This document shows positions 1 through 5,089 of a DNA stretch of 5,089 nt, one piece after another. The stretch covers positions 1-5,089 of the forward strand of contig JAPKZE010000089.1 of the NCBI GenBank assembly GCA_026393955.1, written 5' to 3'. Source of the stretch: Candidatus Aminicenantota bacterium (GTDB lineage Bacteria; Acidobacteriota; Aminicenantia; Aminicenantales; Saccharicenantaceae). The first letter of the stretch is position 1. Every line of letters starts with the position of its first letter. The notes below the pieces were generated by a model. It made no database searches, was not told the origin of the DNA, and saw only the letters and a list, made by a program, of their open reading frames with translations. The position numbers were made by a program, and so were the translations under genes.

Positions 1-669
1 CGACCGGCGGGCCAGCGTCTCGGTCGCCCGGACCAGGGCCGCGTAGTGCTCGAACTCCTCCGGGATGCGGGTGTCGAGATAGTCCTCGATAAGGGCGGCG
101 GCGCTCACGAACGTCTTCTCGGCCTCGGGACCGAGGTTCTCGACGAGCCATTTGTACGAATCGTAGGTCAGGCTCCGGGTGACGCCGCGCCGGCCGCCGA
201 TGCTCAGCGCGATCCTGGCCGGCTGATACCGGTCCAGCCATTCCTTCAGGGCCTTGATCCCGGCCCCGCCTTGGGGCGATTCGAAAAAGCGCTCGACGCT
301 CTCCTCGGCGTAGCCGGTGACGGCCAGCTTCTTCAGGCCCAGCTCCCCGGCGTCGAAAAAAGCGAAGACATCCCGGTTCCCGACGTAGGGGCGGGGCGGG
401 GCGACGTACTCGGCCAGCGGGTCCTCATGGAATTCCTCGCTGACGACGATCCACGCGCCGATCCCGTGCCGCCGCAGGAGGGGCAGGATCATCTCGTGCC
501 GCTTCCGGAGCCAGCCTTCGCGGACCTCGAGCTGCTTGTCCCAGGAGAGGAGCCCGACCGGGCGGGGCGTCAGGGCGGCGGCCGATCCGGACAGGGCCAC
601 GGCCGCGAAAGCGGCGGCCCAGGCCAAGGCGACGAGGAGAAGGATGCGGCGCGCGAACCGGCTCGGCAC
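1..669 (-). CDS. Exported M24-family metallopeptidase (Xaa-Pro aminopeptidase/creatinase-like), N-terminal part
   Basis: This reads for 223 codons without a stop and leaves the window at its left edge, so the C-terminal half is missing. The GTG start is chosen because GGAGG lies seven bases upstream and the following residues form a signal peptide: RFARR, then a hydrophobic stretch to about residue 32, ending in SAAA. The mature part has the creatinase-type N-terminal domain seen in a group of bacterial M24 peptidases. Visible motifs are LLSWDKQLEVREGW (about 40-53), IVVSEEFHEDP (74-84), VAPPRPYVGNRD (89-100), SIGGRRGVTRSLT, and DTRIPEE (199-205). In the family the pita-bread fold and its five metal ligands (Asp, Asp, His, Glu, Glu) are C-terminal, so catalytic competence cannot be judged here. 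The likely role is cleaving X-Pro peptides outside the cytoplasm. It starts 14 bases after the EF-G-2 stop, so co-transcription is likely. Family assignment is firm; substrate is not known. Confidence 0.88.
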   Translation of the reverse strand, partial: MPSRFARRILLLVALAWAAAFAAVALSGSAAALTPRPVGLLSWDKQLEVREGWLRKRHEMILPLLRRHGIGAWIVVSEEFHEDPLAEYVAPPRPYVGNRDVFAFFDAGELGLKKLAVTGYAEESVERFFESPQGGAGIKALKEWLDRYQPARIALSIGGRRGVTRSLTYDSYKWLVENLGPEAEKTFVSAAALIEDYLDTRIPEEFEHYAALVRATETLARRS

Positions 670-676
670 GATCGGT

Positions 677-681
677 CCTCC
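677..681 (-). promoter_or_regulatory. Ribosome binding site GGAGG for the M24 peptidase
   Basis: On the minus strand GGAGG lies seven bases before the GTG at 669-667, and the whole site falls in the 14-base gap after the EF-G-2 stop codon. It decides the GTG start, because no ATG is available near the signal-peptide N-terminus. It also suggests that translation re-initiates on a shared transcript. Confidence 0.75.
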
Positions 682-683
682 GT

Positions 684-2780
684 TCAGTCTTCCTCTTCCT
701 GCTTGATCCGGCCTTCCTTGACCGCCTCGGCGATGATCTTCTGCTGGATGTGCGAGGGCGCTTCCTCGTAATGATCGAACTCCATCAGGAAGGAGCCGCG
801 TCCGCCGGTGATCGAGGTCAGGGTCGGCTCGAAATCGAGCATCTCCGACATCGGCACCTGGGCCTTGAGGACGCGCATGGTCCCCTTCTGCTCCATGCCC
901 TGGACCTTGCCGCGCCGGCCGTTGAGGTTGCCCATGATGTCGCCCATGTAGGCCTCGGGCGTGTAGATCTCGACGTTCATGACCGGCTCGAGCAGGGTCG
1001 GCTTGGCCTCGCGGATGCCTGCCTTGTAGGCTTTGTTGGCCGCGATCTTGAAGGCGATATCGGACGAGTCGACGTCGTGGTAGGACCCGTCGTAGAGGAT
1101 GGCCTTGAAGTCGACCATCGGGTAGCCGGCCAGGACGCCCTTCTTGCGGGCCTCCTGGAGACCCTTCTCGACCGAGGGGATGAAGTTGCGCGGGATAGCG
1201 CCGCCGAAGACCTTGTCCTCGAACTCGAAATCCCGGCCGCGCGGCAGGGGCTCGAACTTGATCCAGGTGTCGCCGAACTGGCCGCGGCCGCCGGTCTGCT
1301 TCTTGTGCCGGCCCTGGACGTCCGACTTGCCCTTGATGGTTTCCAGGTAGGAGATCTTGGGCGGCTTGAGATCGACCTCGACGTTGTAGCGCTTCTTCAA
1401 CCGCTCGGCGATGATGCGGACGTGGAGCTCGCCGTTGCCGGAGATGAGGAGCTGGGAGGTGTTCGGGTCACGCTCGATGCGGACCGTCGGGTCCTCCTCG
1501 ATGATGCGGTGGGTGGCCTGGGAGATGCGGTCCTCGTCGGCCCGCGTCTTGGGCTCGATGGCGAAGGAGATCGACGGCAGCGGGAAGACGATGGGCGCGA
1601 AGCTGATGCCCGAGCCCTTGGCGTTCAGCGTGTCCCCGGTGGCGGCGACCTTGAGCTTGGCCGTGGCCACGATGTCGCCGGCCTTGGCCTGGCCGGCCGG
1701 GATCTGCTCCTTGCCCTGCAGGAAGAACAGCCCGCCGAGCTTCTCCTCGGTGTCGCGGCCGGCGTTGACGACCGTGCCGTCGGGATTGGTCCGGCCCGAG
1801 AAGACGCGCATCAGGGAGATCCGGCCCGTGTACGGGTCGGAGATGGTCTTGAACACGAGGGCGGCGAAGGGGGCGTCGGGCGACGGCGGAACGGTCTTCT
1901 CTTCGCCCTTGATCGTGACCTTGACGGCCCCGGCCTCGACCGGCGACGGCAGGAAGGCGAGGATGCCGTTGAGGAGGGTCTGGGCGCCGACGTTGGCCAG
2001 GCCCGAAGCCGCGAAGACCGGGAAGACCTGGCGGTGCAGGATGCTCTTCTTGAGCCCGGCCCGGAACTCCTCGGGAGCGAGCTCGCCGCTCTCGAAGTAC
2101 TTCTCCATGAGCTTCTCATCGGACTCGGCAACGAGCTCGACGAGCTCCTTGTGGCGCGCCTCGACGTCGTCGGCCAGGCCGGCGGGGATCGGCCCTTCGC
2201 TCATCTTGCCGCTCTCATCCTTCTCGAAGTAGTAAGCCTTCTTCTCGACGATGTCGACGACGCCGGCGAAGCTCTTCTCCTCGCCGATCGGAAGCTCGAC
2301 GGGCACGGCCTGACGGCCGAAGAACTGGCGGACCGACTCGAGGGTCCGGGCGAAGTTGGCGTTCTCCCGGTCCATCTTGTTGATGACGATGAGGCGGGGC
2401 AGGCCGCGGTCCTCGAGCATCTCCCAGACCTTTTCGGTCCCGACCTCGACCCCGGACACGGCGTCGACCAGGACGACCGCGCCGTCGACGGCCCGCAGAG
2501 AGGCCCGGGTGTCCCAGAGGAAGTTGGTGTAGCCGGGCGTATCGATAACGTTGATCTTGTGGCCGCTCCACTCGCAGAAGCAGGGGGCGGCGTTGATCGA
2601 GATCTTGCGCTCGATCTCGTCGGGATCGTAGTCGGTGACGGTGTTGCCCTTGTCGACCTTGGTCAGGCGGCTGGTCGCCCCCGTGTCGAACAGGAACGCG
2701 GCCGCCAGCGACGTCTTGCCGGACGAGCCGTGCCCGACCAGGGCGATATTTCTGATCTGTTCCGCGGAATAGTCTTTCAT
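684..2780 (-). CDS. fusA2: Elongation factor G-like translational GTPase, EF-G-2 type
   Basis: A 698-residue protein of normal EF-G length. The GTPase domain shows G1 GHGSSGKT (16-23), G3 DTPGY (80-84) and G4 NKMD (134-137). Later come the KKQTGGRGQFGD segment of domain IV (493-504) and the domain V motif EPVMNVEIYTPEAYMGD with GRRG (about 598-624). Canonical EF-G has AHIDAGKT, a switch I RGITI and DTPGH. Here switch I reads ERKISI and the His of G3 is Tyr. These differences, the extended FEW-SGHKINVIDTPGY region, and the ending (DHYEEAPSHIQQKII) match the EF-G-2 group as I recall it from Thermus thermophilus EF-G-2. Members are ribosome-dependent GTPases, but their cellular role is less clear than that of the main translocase. 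The start is fixed by AGGAGG seven bases upstream and by a good promoter. No ribosomal protein or tuf genes adjoin it, which also argues against the primary str-operon fusA. Confidence 0.93.
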   Translation of the reverse strand: MKDYSAEQIRNIALVGHGSSGKTSLAAAFLFDTGATSRLTKVDKGNTVTDYDPDEIERKISINAAPCFCEWSGHKINVIDTPGYTNFLWDTRASLRAVDGAVVLVDAVSGVEVGTEKVWEMLEDRGLPRLIVINKMDRENANFARTLESVRQFFGRQAVPVELPIGEEKSFAGVVDIVEKKAYYFEKDESGKMSEGPIPAGLADDVEARHKELVELVAESDEKLMEKYFESGELAPEEFRAGLKKSILHRQVFPVFAASGLANVGAQTLLNGILAFLPSPVEAGAVKVTIKGEEKTVPPSPDAPFAALVFKTISDPYTGRISLMRVFSGRTNPDGTVVNAGRDTEEKLGGLFFLQGKEQIPAGQAKAGDIVATAKLKVAATGDTLNAKGSGISFAPIVFPLPSISFAIEPKTRADEDRISQATHRIIEEDPTVRIERDPNTSQLLISGNGELHVRIIAERLKKRYNVEVDLKPPKISYLETIKGKSDVQGRHKKQTGGRGQFGDTWIKFEPLPRGRDFEFEDKVFGGAIPRNFIPSVEKGLQEARKKGVLAGYPMVDFKAILYDGSYHDVDSSDIAFKIAANKAYKAGIREAKPTLLEPVMNVEIYTPEAYMGDIMGNLNGRRGKVQGMEQKGTMRVLKAQVPMSEMLDFEPTLTSITGGRGSFLMEFDHYEEAPSHIQQKIIAEAVKEGRIKQEEED

Positions 2781-2819
2781 CCTCGAGCCTCCTGGGGATT
2801 CTCGGAAAACCGAATGGCT

Positions 2820-2848
2820 ATTCTACCCAAAATCCGCGGTTTGCTCAA
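2820..2848 (-). promoter_or_regulatory. Sigma70-type promoter of the EF-G-2/peptidase operon
   Basis: On the minus strand the -35 is TTGAGC (2848-2843) and the -10 is TAGAAT (2825-2820), five of six to consensus, with an exact 17-base spacer. The expected start is near 2813, giving a leader of about 33 bases. That leader has TCGG-TTTT-CCGA (2802-2813) at its very 5' end and AGGAGG (2788-2793) before the ATG. Confidence 0.72.
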
Positions 2849-2887
2849 GGGTTTTAAGGCCGGCCGCCCGACCTGGCGCAATATTGT

Positions 2888-2927
2888 CGCATCATGTCAC
2901 TTGTTTGCGCATCATGCCGCTTGCGTT
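2888..2927 (+). repeat. Two tandem 20-base imperfect repeats, probable regulator sites (copies A and B)
   Basis: Copy A (2888-2907) and copy B (2908-2927) both begin CGCATCATG and continue with an N3-CTTG pattern, in direct tandem with a 20-base period, close to two helical turns. Over the 15-base core (CATCATGCCGCTTGC in B, 2910-2924) the copies agree at 12 positions. Copy B is itself partly palindromic, with CGCA at 2908-2911 and TGCG at 2922-2925. The pair lies in the divergent region between the EF-G-2 promoter and the Fis-like gene, and copy B overlaps the proposed -35 of the latter. This looks like an operator, but the cognate protein is unknown. A similar pair lies at 3421-3460. Confidence 0.5.
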
Positions 2928-2949
2928 CCGCCCGGCCGAGGTCAATAAT
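2921..2949 (+). promoter_or_regulatory. Candidate promoter of the Fis-like gene
   Basis: AATAAT (2944-2949) is a five-of-six -10 element, and TTGCGT (2921-2926) sits 17 bases upstream as a weak -35 (three of six). The expected start is near 2956, leaving a leader of about 45 bases. The weak -35 lies inside repeat copy B, which would suit activation or occlusion by a protein bound there. It is the best match on this strand of the gap but is not strong. Confidence 0.45.
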
Positions 2950-2966
2950 TTCACCGAGGTCAATAA
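2936..2966 (+). repeat. Pair of exact 13-base direct repeats, CCGAGGTCAATAA, 18 bases apart
   Basis: Copies lie at 2936-2948 and 2954-2966 and are identical over 13 bases. The first contains most of the candidate -10 element and the second lies at the expected transcript start. Neighbouring GC-rich sequence has nothing similar. The arrangement suggests a second regulator site at the core promoter, distinct from the CATCATG repeats just upstream, or a local duplication. Confidence 0.55.
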
Positions 2967-2971
2967 CCTCG
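2955..2971 (+). repeat. Perfect inverted repeat CGAGGT-CAATA-ACCTCG
   Basis: Six-base arms (2955-2960 and 2966-2971) flank a five-base centre, and the second 13-base repeat forms its left part. It could be a dimeric protein site, or a small hairpin in the leader 30 bases before the start codon. An alternative pairing AACC (2965-2968) with GGTT (2973-2976) competes with it. Confidence 0.45.
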
Positions 2972-3000
2972 CGGTTGATGACGGACGAAGGGGGGAGCCC

Positions 3001-3321
3001 ATGAGCAAGCAGGAATCCAAGAGACTCGAGCCGGGGCTCGGCGGCAAACCCCCCGAGAGCCCGTACAGCGCGATGGCTCAGGAGCTCATCGAGGTCTACA
3101 TCCGCCAGATCTGCCTGACCGATCACGTCTGCCTGAAGAAAGCCCTGGTCCGGCTCGAGCGGGACATCATCCTCCATGTCCTGGCCCGGACCAACGGCAA
3201 CCAGCACGAAGCCGCGGAGATCCTCGGCGTCAAGCCGAACACCCTGCACTACAAAATGATGCGCATGGGCGTCGCGCCCATCCGCAGGTTCGAAGCGGAA
3301 GACCTCCAGAAGCCTCACTGA
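3001..3321 (+). CDS. Stand-alone Fis-type (HTH_8) DNA-binding protein
   Basis: A 106-residue protein ending in a Fis/NtrC-type helix-turn-helix. Residues 52-91 run from LERDIILHVL through GNQHEAAEILGV to NTLHYKMMRMGV, and match the C-terminus of Fis and of NtrC-family activators (GNQ-x-x-AA-x-x-xG, then NTL-x-x-K-x-x-x-x-G). There is no AAA+ domain, receiver or GAF domain, so it is not a full sigma54 activator. The first 25 residues are polar and probably disordered, and 26-50 is probably helical. The ATG is preferred because AAGGGGGGAG precedes it. An in-frame TTG at 2884 would add 39 residues encoded by the repeat-rich promoter region and would lie upstream of the proposed transcript start. 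The protein probably binds DNA as a dimer. Its targets are unknown, but repeats on both sides of the gene make self-regulation and control of the next gene plausible. It is not demonstrably an orthologue of Escherichia coli Fis. Confidence 0.85.
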   Translation: MSKQESKRLEPGLGGKPPESPYSAMAQELIEVYIRQICLTDHVCLKKALVRLERDIILHVLARTNGNQHEAAEILGVKPNTLHYKMMRMGVAPIRRFEAEDLQKPH

Positions 3322-3420
3322 TCTCTTCCTCCCTGTTCAAGTTTTCGAACACCCTTCAATAATCCCATCATCGCGGCCTACGGGCTGGCTCCCGAGAATC
3401 GGGCGAAATGGCCTCCGGTG

Positions 3421-3460
3421 CGTCATTATGCGGCTTGCTGCGCATTAGTCCGTCAGGGTG
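3421..3460 (+). repeat. Second pair of CATTATG-type repeats (copies C and D)
   Basis: Copy C, CATTATGCGGCTTGC (3424-3438), matches copy B upstream of the Fis-like gene at 13 of 15 positions. Copy D follows 19 bases later with TGCGCATTAGTCCG and is more diverged (about 11 of 18 against copy B). Between them ATGCG (3428-3432) and CGCAT (3441-3445) form an inverted repeat with an eight-base centre. The position is about 120 bases before the transglutaminase-like gene, so these may be regulator sites acting on it. The alignment was done by eye. Confidence 0.42.
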
Positions 3461-3470
3461 CGACAGGGTC

Positions 3471-3500
3471 TTGATTCGCTCCTCCCCGCGCCGATATTCG
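3471..3500 (+). promoter_or_regulatory. Weak candidate promoter of the transglutaminase-like gene
   Basis: TTGATT (3471-3476, four of six to the -35 consensus) is followed after 18 bases by TATTCG (3495-3500), a poor -10. It lies just downstream of repeats C and D, which would suit a promoter needing an activator. Support is slight. Confidence 0.22.
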
Positions 3501-3562
3501 GATCGTAGGGAAATCGCGGGGCCGCCGAGCGCCGGGGGCGCTAACGGCCCGGGGGAGATGCG

Positions 3563-4560
3563 ATGGCCGCGAAGAGAGGCTTGGTCGTCGGATCGGTGCT
3601 GGCCCTACTCTCTCTCTATCCCCTCTCCCTGTTCCCGGCCGGAGGCCCCGAACGCGCCGTCCGCCGGACGGATTCGCCCGAGGGCGTCCGGATCTCTTAT
3701 GAATGGACGGACGCGGATGGCCGGATGCGGACGATCGACCTGCCCATCCTGCGGTCCGAGCTCGAGGCGTCGGAACAGGCCCTGGGCTTCTCCCTCGCGG
3801 ATCTGCGGTCGTTCCTCATCGACGCCGAACTGAAGATCCGCAGGGAAGAAGGTCTCTCCGCTCCCGACATCGCCCGCCAGGTCGTCTCGCGGATCTCCGA
3901 CCCCGAGCTCTGCCGGATCAGCGAGGACCCGGAGAACGATTTCAACTTTATCCTCAGGACGAATGCCTCCGCGCTGCCGGGCGGCGAGTCCGAGGTCGAT
4001 CGGGTCCTGGCCGCCTATCGGCGCCGTTGGGAGGCCAGCCGGAAAACGGTCTGCGCCCGCCTCCAGGCCCGGTTCAAGGACTACGCCGGAGAACATGGCA
4101 TGGAGGTCACGCCCCGCGGCATCGCCGTCGATTACCGGCGTCTCGTCCGGGACAGCGCGGTCCGGCTAAAGCCCCTGGCCGAAGAATTCCGCCGGACCTG
4201 CGGGCCGTCGAAGACGGACCTGCTCGCGGCCGTCTATTCGTTCGTCCAGTCCATCCCCTACGAGCAGGCGCCGCCGGTCGAGTGGCCGAGGACCGCGGCG
4301 ACTGCGACTCCAAGGCCGTCCTCTTCGCCGCGCTCTGGCTCGATCTATCGAATTCCCGGACCATCCTCATCCAGGTGCCGGAGCACATGCTGGTCGGCGT
4401 AGCCATGCCCTTCGGCGACGGCGCAGGGATGATGATCCAATCGACCCGCTACCTCCTTCTCGAGATGAGCTGTCCCCAAAAAACACCCCCCGGGGTGATC
4501 TCCCAGTATACGGCCGACGCCCTGGCCAATCGGGACTACAAGTACAAGATCGTCAGCTGA
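3563..4560 (+). CDS. Secreted transglutaminase-like protein, interrupted by a one-base frameshift
   Basis: The ATG follows GGGGGAG by five bases. The product starts with a signal peptide (KRGLVVGSVLALLSLYPLSL, about residues 4-23), then a charged alpha-helical region, then VQSIPYEQAPPVE. From 4283 that frame loses all resemblance to the family and stops at 4402. The frame one base back reads V-AEDRGDCDSKAVLFAALW, then VPEHMLVGVAMP, then YLLLEMS, ending at TGA 4558-4560. GDCDS with its Cys, the later His and an acidic residue are the transglutaminase-like (papain-type) catalytic motif. Adding one G next to 4282 gives a 332-residue protein with PPVEVVAEDRGDCDSKA, Cys248 and His275. No other lesion is seen, so sequencing or assembly error, or a very recent mutation, is more likely than old decay. 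In this fold such proteins are often cysteine peptidases or amidases rather than crosslinkers; the substrate here is unknown. As written, the first frame alone (3563-4402) lacks the active site. Confidence 0.8.
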
Positions 4561-4593
4561 GCGCGGACCTCCGTCCGAGCCCTTGATTTTTTT
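4561..4593 (+). terminator. Possible intrinsic terminator after the transglutaminase-like gene
   Basis: Directly after the stop codon, CGGAC (4564-4568) pairs with GTCCG (4573-4577) around a CTCC loop. The stem extends past one mismatch to GC/GC at 4561-4562 and 4579-4580. A run of seven T follows at 4587-4593. The six-base gap between stem and T-run is longer than ideal, so termination may be partial. Confidence 0.42.
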
Positions 4594-4604
4594 CTTTCAA
4601 GGGC
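4579..4604 (+). repeat. Perfect 8-base hairpin with a T-rich loop before the last gene
   Basis: GCCCTTGA (4579-4586) pairs exactly with TCAAGGGC (4597-4604) around a ten-base loop, TTTTTTTCTT. It shares two bases with the preceding GC-rich stem, so the two structures compete. Its 3' foot is eight bases before the AGGAGG of the next gene. It could be a processing, protective or attenuator-like structure. Only the pairing itself is seen. Confidence 0.5.
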
Positions 4605-4612
4605 CCACAATA

Positions 4613-4618
4613 AGGAGG
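4613..4618 (+). promoter_or_regulatory. Ribosome binding site AGGAGG, unusually far from the TTG start
   Basis: AAGGAGGGGG begins at 4612. The nearest usable in-frame start is TTG at 4633, 14 bases beyond AGGAGG, or 11 bases beyond the end of the G-run. No ATG or GTG is in frame nearby. The spacing is long but the SD match is strong, so this remains the best explanation. Confidence 0.55.
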
Positions 4619-4632
4619 GGGTAAGCGCAGCG

Positions 4633-5089
4633 TTGTCTCCGGAGAATATCCTCGATTCCTGGAAAGCCGTCGCGGACTATCTCGGCCACAGCGTCCGGAC
4701 CTGCCAGCGCCTGGAGCAGGAGGCCGGACTTCCCATCCACCGCCTTGACGGCTCCCCCAAAGCCCGCATCTTCGCCTATCCGGAGGAGCTCGACCGCTGG
4801 CTGGAGAAGACGGCCCATCACCGCGCCGTGACGTGGCAGCGCAGGCCGGCCGTGCGGGCCGGCGCCGTCGCCGCAGTTGTGATCGCCGCGGTCTTTCTGG
4901 CCTCATGGGCCGGTCTTTTCCGGCGCTCCCCCGCGCCGGCAGCTTCGCCCGCCGGGCCCCGGACCGTCGTCGAGGAAGCCGGGACCCCTTTCCTCGAGGA
5001 GGCCCGGGCGGCGGAGTACGCCTATGTCTCCGAGTGCGACCCGAAGGACTTGCAGCGGGCCATCAAACTCTTCGAGCGGGCCGTGGCCG
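4633..5089 (+). CDS. Membrane-tethered winged-helix protein with a TPR-like C-terminal region, N-terminal part
   Basis: 152 codons are present and the gene leaves the window at its right edge. Residues 9-58 form a MerR/excisionase-like winged-helix DNA-binding domain: SWKAVADYLGHSVRTCQRLEQ, then LPIHRLDGSPKARIFAY, then ELDRWLE. A single hydrophobic helix (about 74-96) follows, flanked by arginines on both sides. After a Pro/Ala-rich linker, residues 121-152 (LEEARAAEYAY, then DPKDLQRAIKLFERAVA) look like the first tetratricopeptide-type helices. The predicted topology is a cytoplasmic DNA-binding head and an extracytoplasmic repeat region. From memory, this layout is common in Acidobacteriota and Aminicenantes, where the C-terminus often carries TPRs or a beta-propeller. 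Function is not established; a one-component sensor/regulator is a reasonable guess. The TTG start is the least certain point, but it puts the domain nine residues from the N-terminus, as is usual for these proteins. Confidence 0.8.
   Translation, partial: MSPENILDSWKAVADYLGHSVRTCQRLEQEAGLPIHRLDGSPKARIFAYPEELDRWLEKTAHHRAVTWQRRPAVRAGAVAAVVIAAVFLASWAGLFRRSPAPAASPAGPRTVVEEAGTPFLEEARAAEYAYVSECDPKDLQRAIKLFERAVA

Larger units (their letters stand above)
3322..3562. other. Intergenic region without a supported gene
   Basis: No credible coding region is seen: open frames here lack an SD sequence and run into the next gene out of frame. It holds a short GTTC-N8-GAAC inverted repeat (3335-3350) just after the Fis-like stop, and a small hairpin CCCGA-GAA-TCGGG (3391-3403) without a following T-run. 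The second set of CATTATG-type repeats (3421-3460) and a weak promoter candidate also lie here. No convincing terminator for the Fis-like gene is visible, so read-through into the next gene is possible. Confidence 0.6.

Noticed and set aside
46..771. Plus-strand open frame of 241 codons opposite the peptidase
   Set aside because: It is a GC-rich mirror of the M24 gene, whose minus-strand translation has a signal peptide and clear family motifs.
2894..2908. Sigma54-type promoter in the TGTCAC and TTTGC segment upstream of the Fis-like gene
   Set aside because: It looked possible because the product resembles NtrC C-termini. However, the GG of the -24 element is GT and the spacing to the GC of the -12 is one base short, so it fails the required pattern.
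750..2948. A 732-codon open frame on the plus strand running antisense through the whole EF-G-2 gene
   Set aside because: It mirrors the minus-strand gene. High-GC codon use with few TTA/CTA/TCA codons leaves the opposite strand free of stops. Its translation is low-complexity (runs of L, D, V, G, A) and has no recognisable domain, while the EF-G-2 frame has full motifs, an SD sequence and a promoter.
2888..2966. CRISPR-like array
   Set aside because: There are only two copies each of two short, different repeats, without unique spacers of regular length and without cas genes nearby.
2884..3000. N-terminal extension of the Fis-like protein from a TTG at 2884
   Set aside because: It has no SD sequence, would translate through both repeat families and lies upstream of the likely transcript start. 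The ATG at 3001 has AAGGGGGGAG before it.
2854..3318. Minus-strand open frame opposite the Fis-like gene
   Set aside because: The plus-strand frame carries a clear helix-turn-helix and an SD sequence. The reverse frame has neither and would overlap the EF-G-2 promoter.
3408..3833. Plus-strand open frame starting in the gap before the transglutaminase-like gene
   Set aside because: It is out of frame with the signal peptide and family motifs, has arginine/serine/proline-rich shadow composition, and has no SD sequence.
4276..4290. Programmed -1 ribosomal frameshift site in the transglutaminase-like gene
   Set aside because: The join region has no X-XXY-YYZ slippery heptamer and no A or T run. 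A missing G is the simpler explanation.

Overview
The window is GC-rich bacterial DNA with densely packed ordinary genes and strong Shine-Dalgarno (SD) sequences. I see no mobile element, CRISPR array, tRNA or rRNA. The incomplete last gene encodes a DNA-binding domain with the motif SW-K-x-(I/V)-A-x-YLG-x-x-x-RTCQR-x-E and DGSPKAR, followed by one membrane helix and a TPR-like start. From memory, that architecture is abundant in Acidobacteriota and Candidatus Aminicenantes. An Aminicenantes-like or acidobacterial source is therefore my best guess, but it is an inference from protein style and not a marker-gene placement.

Layout. On the minus strand, a well-formed sigma70-type promoter (2820-2848) drives an EF-G-2-type translational GTPase (684-2780). 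Fourteen bases after it comes the start of an exported M24-family (Xaa-Pro aminopeptidase/creatinase-like) peptidase, which runs off the left edge (1-669). These two are probably co-transcribed. Divergently, on the plus strand, lies a 106-residue stand-alone Fis-type DNA-binding protein (3001-3321). It is followed by a 241-base gap and then a secreted transglutaminase-like protein (3563-4560) whose reading frame is broken by one base just before its catalytic Cys motif. After a terminator/hairpin segment, a membrane-tethered winged-helix/TPR protein begins (4633) and runs off the right edge.

The most unusual features are non-coding or structural. Paired copies of a CAT(C/T)ATG-N3-CTTG motif, with about 20-base periodicity, lie both upstream and downstream of the Fis-like gene. 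A separate pair of exact 13-base repeats with a palindrome sits in the Fis-like gene's own leader. Two overlapping, mutually competing hairpins lie between the last two genes. The transglutaminase frameshift is the clearest anomaly. I do not see convincing evidence of a wholly new multi-gene system. The best candidate for something undescribed is a small regulatory circuit in which the Fis-like protein may bind the repeated sites on both sides of its gene.
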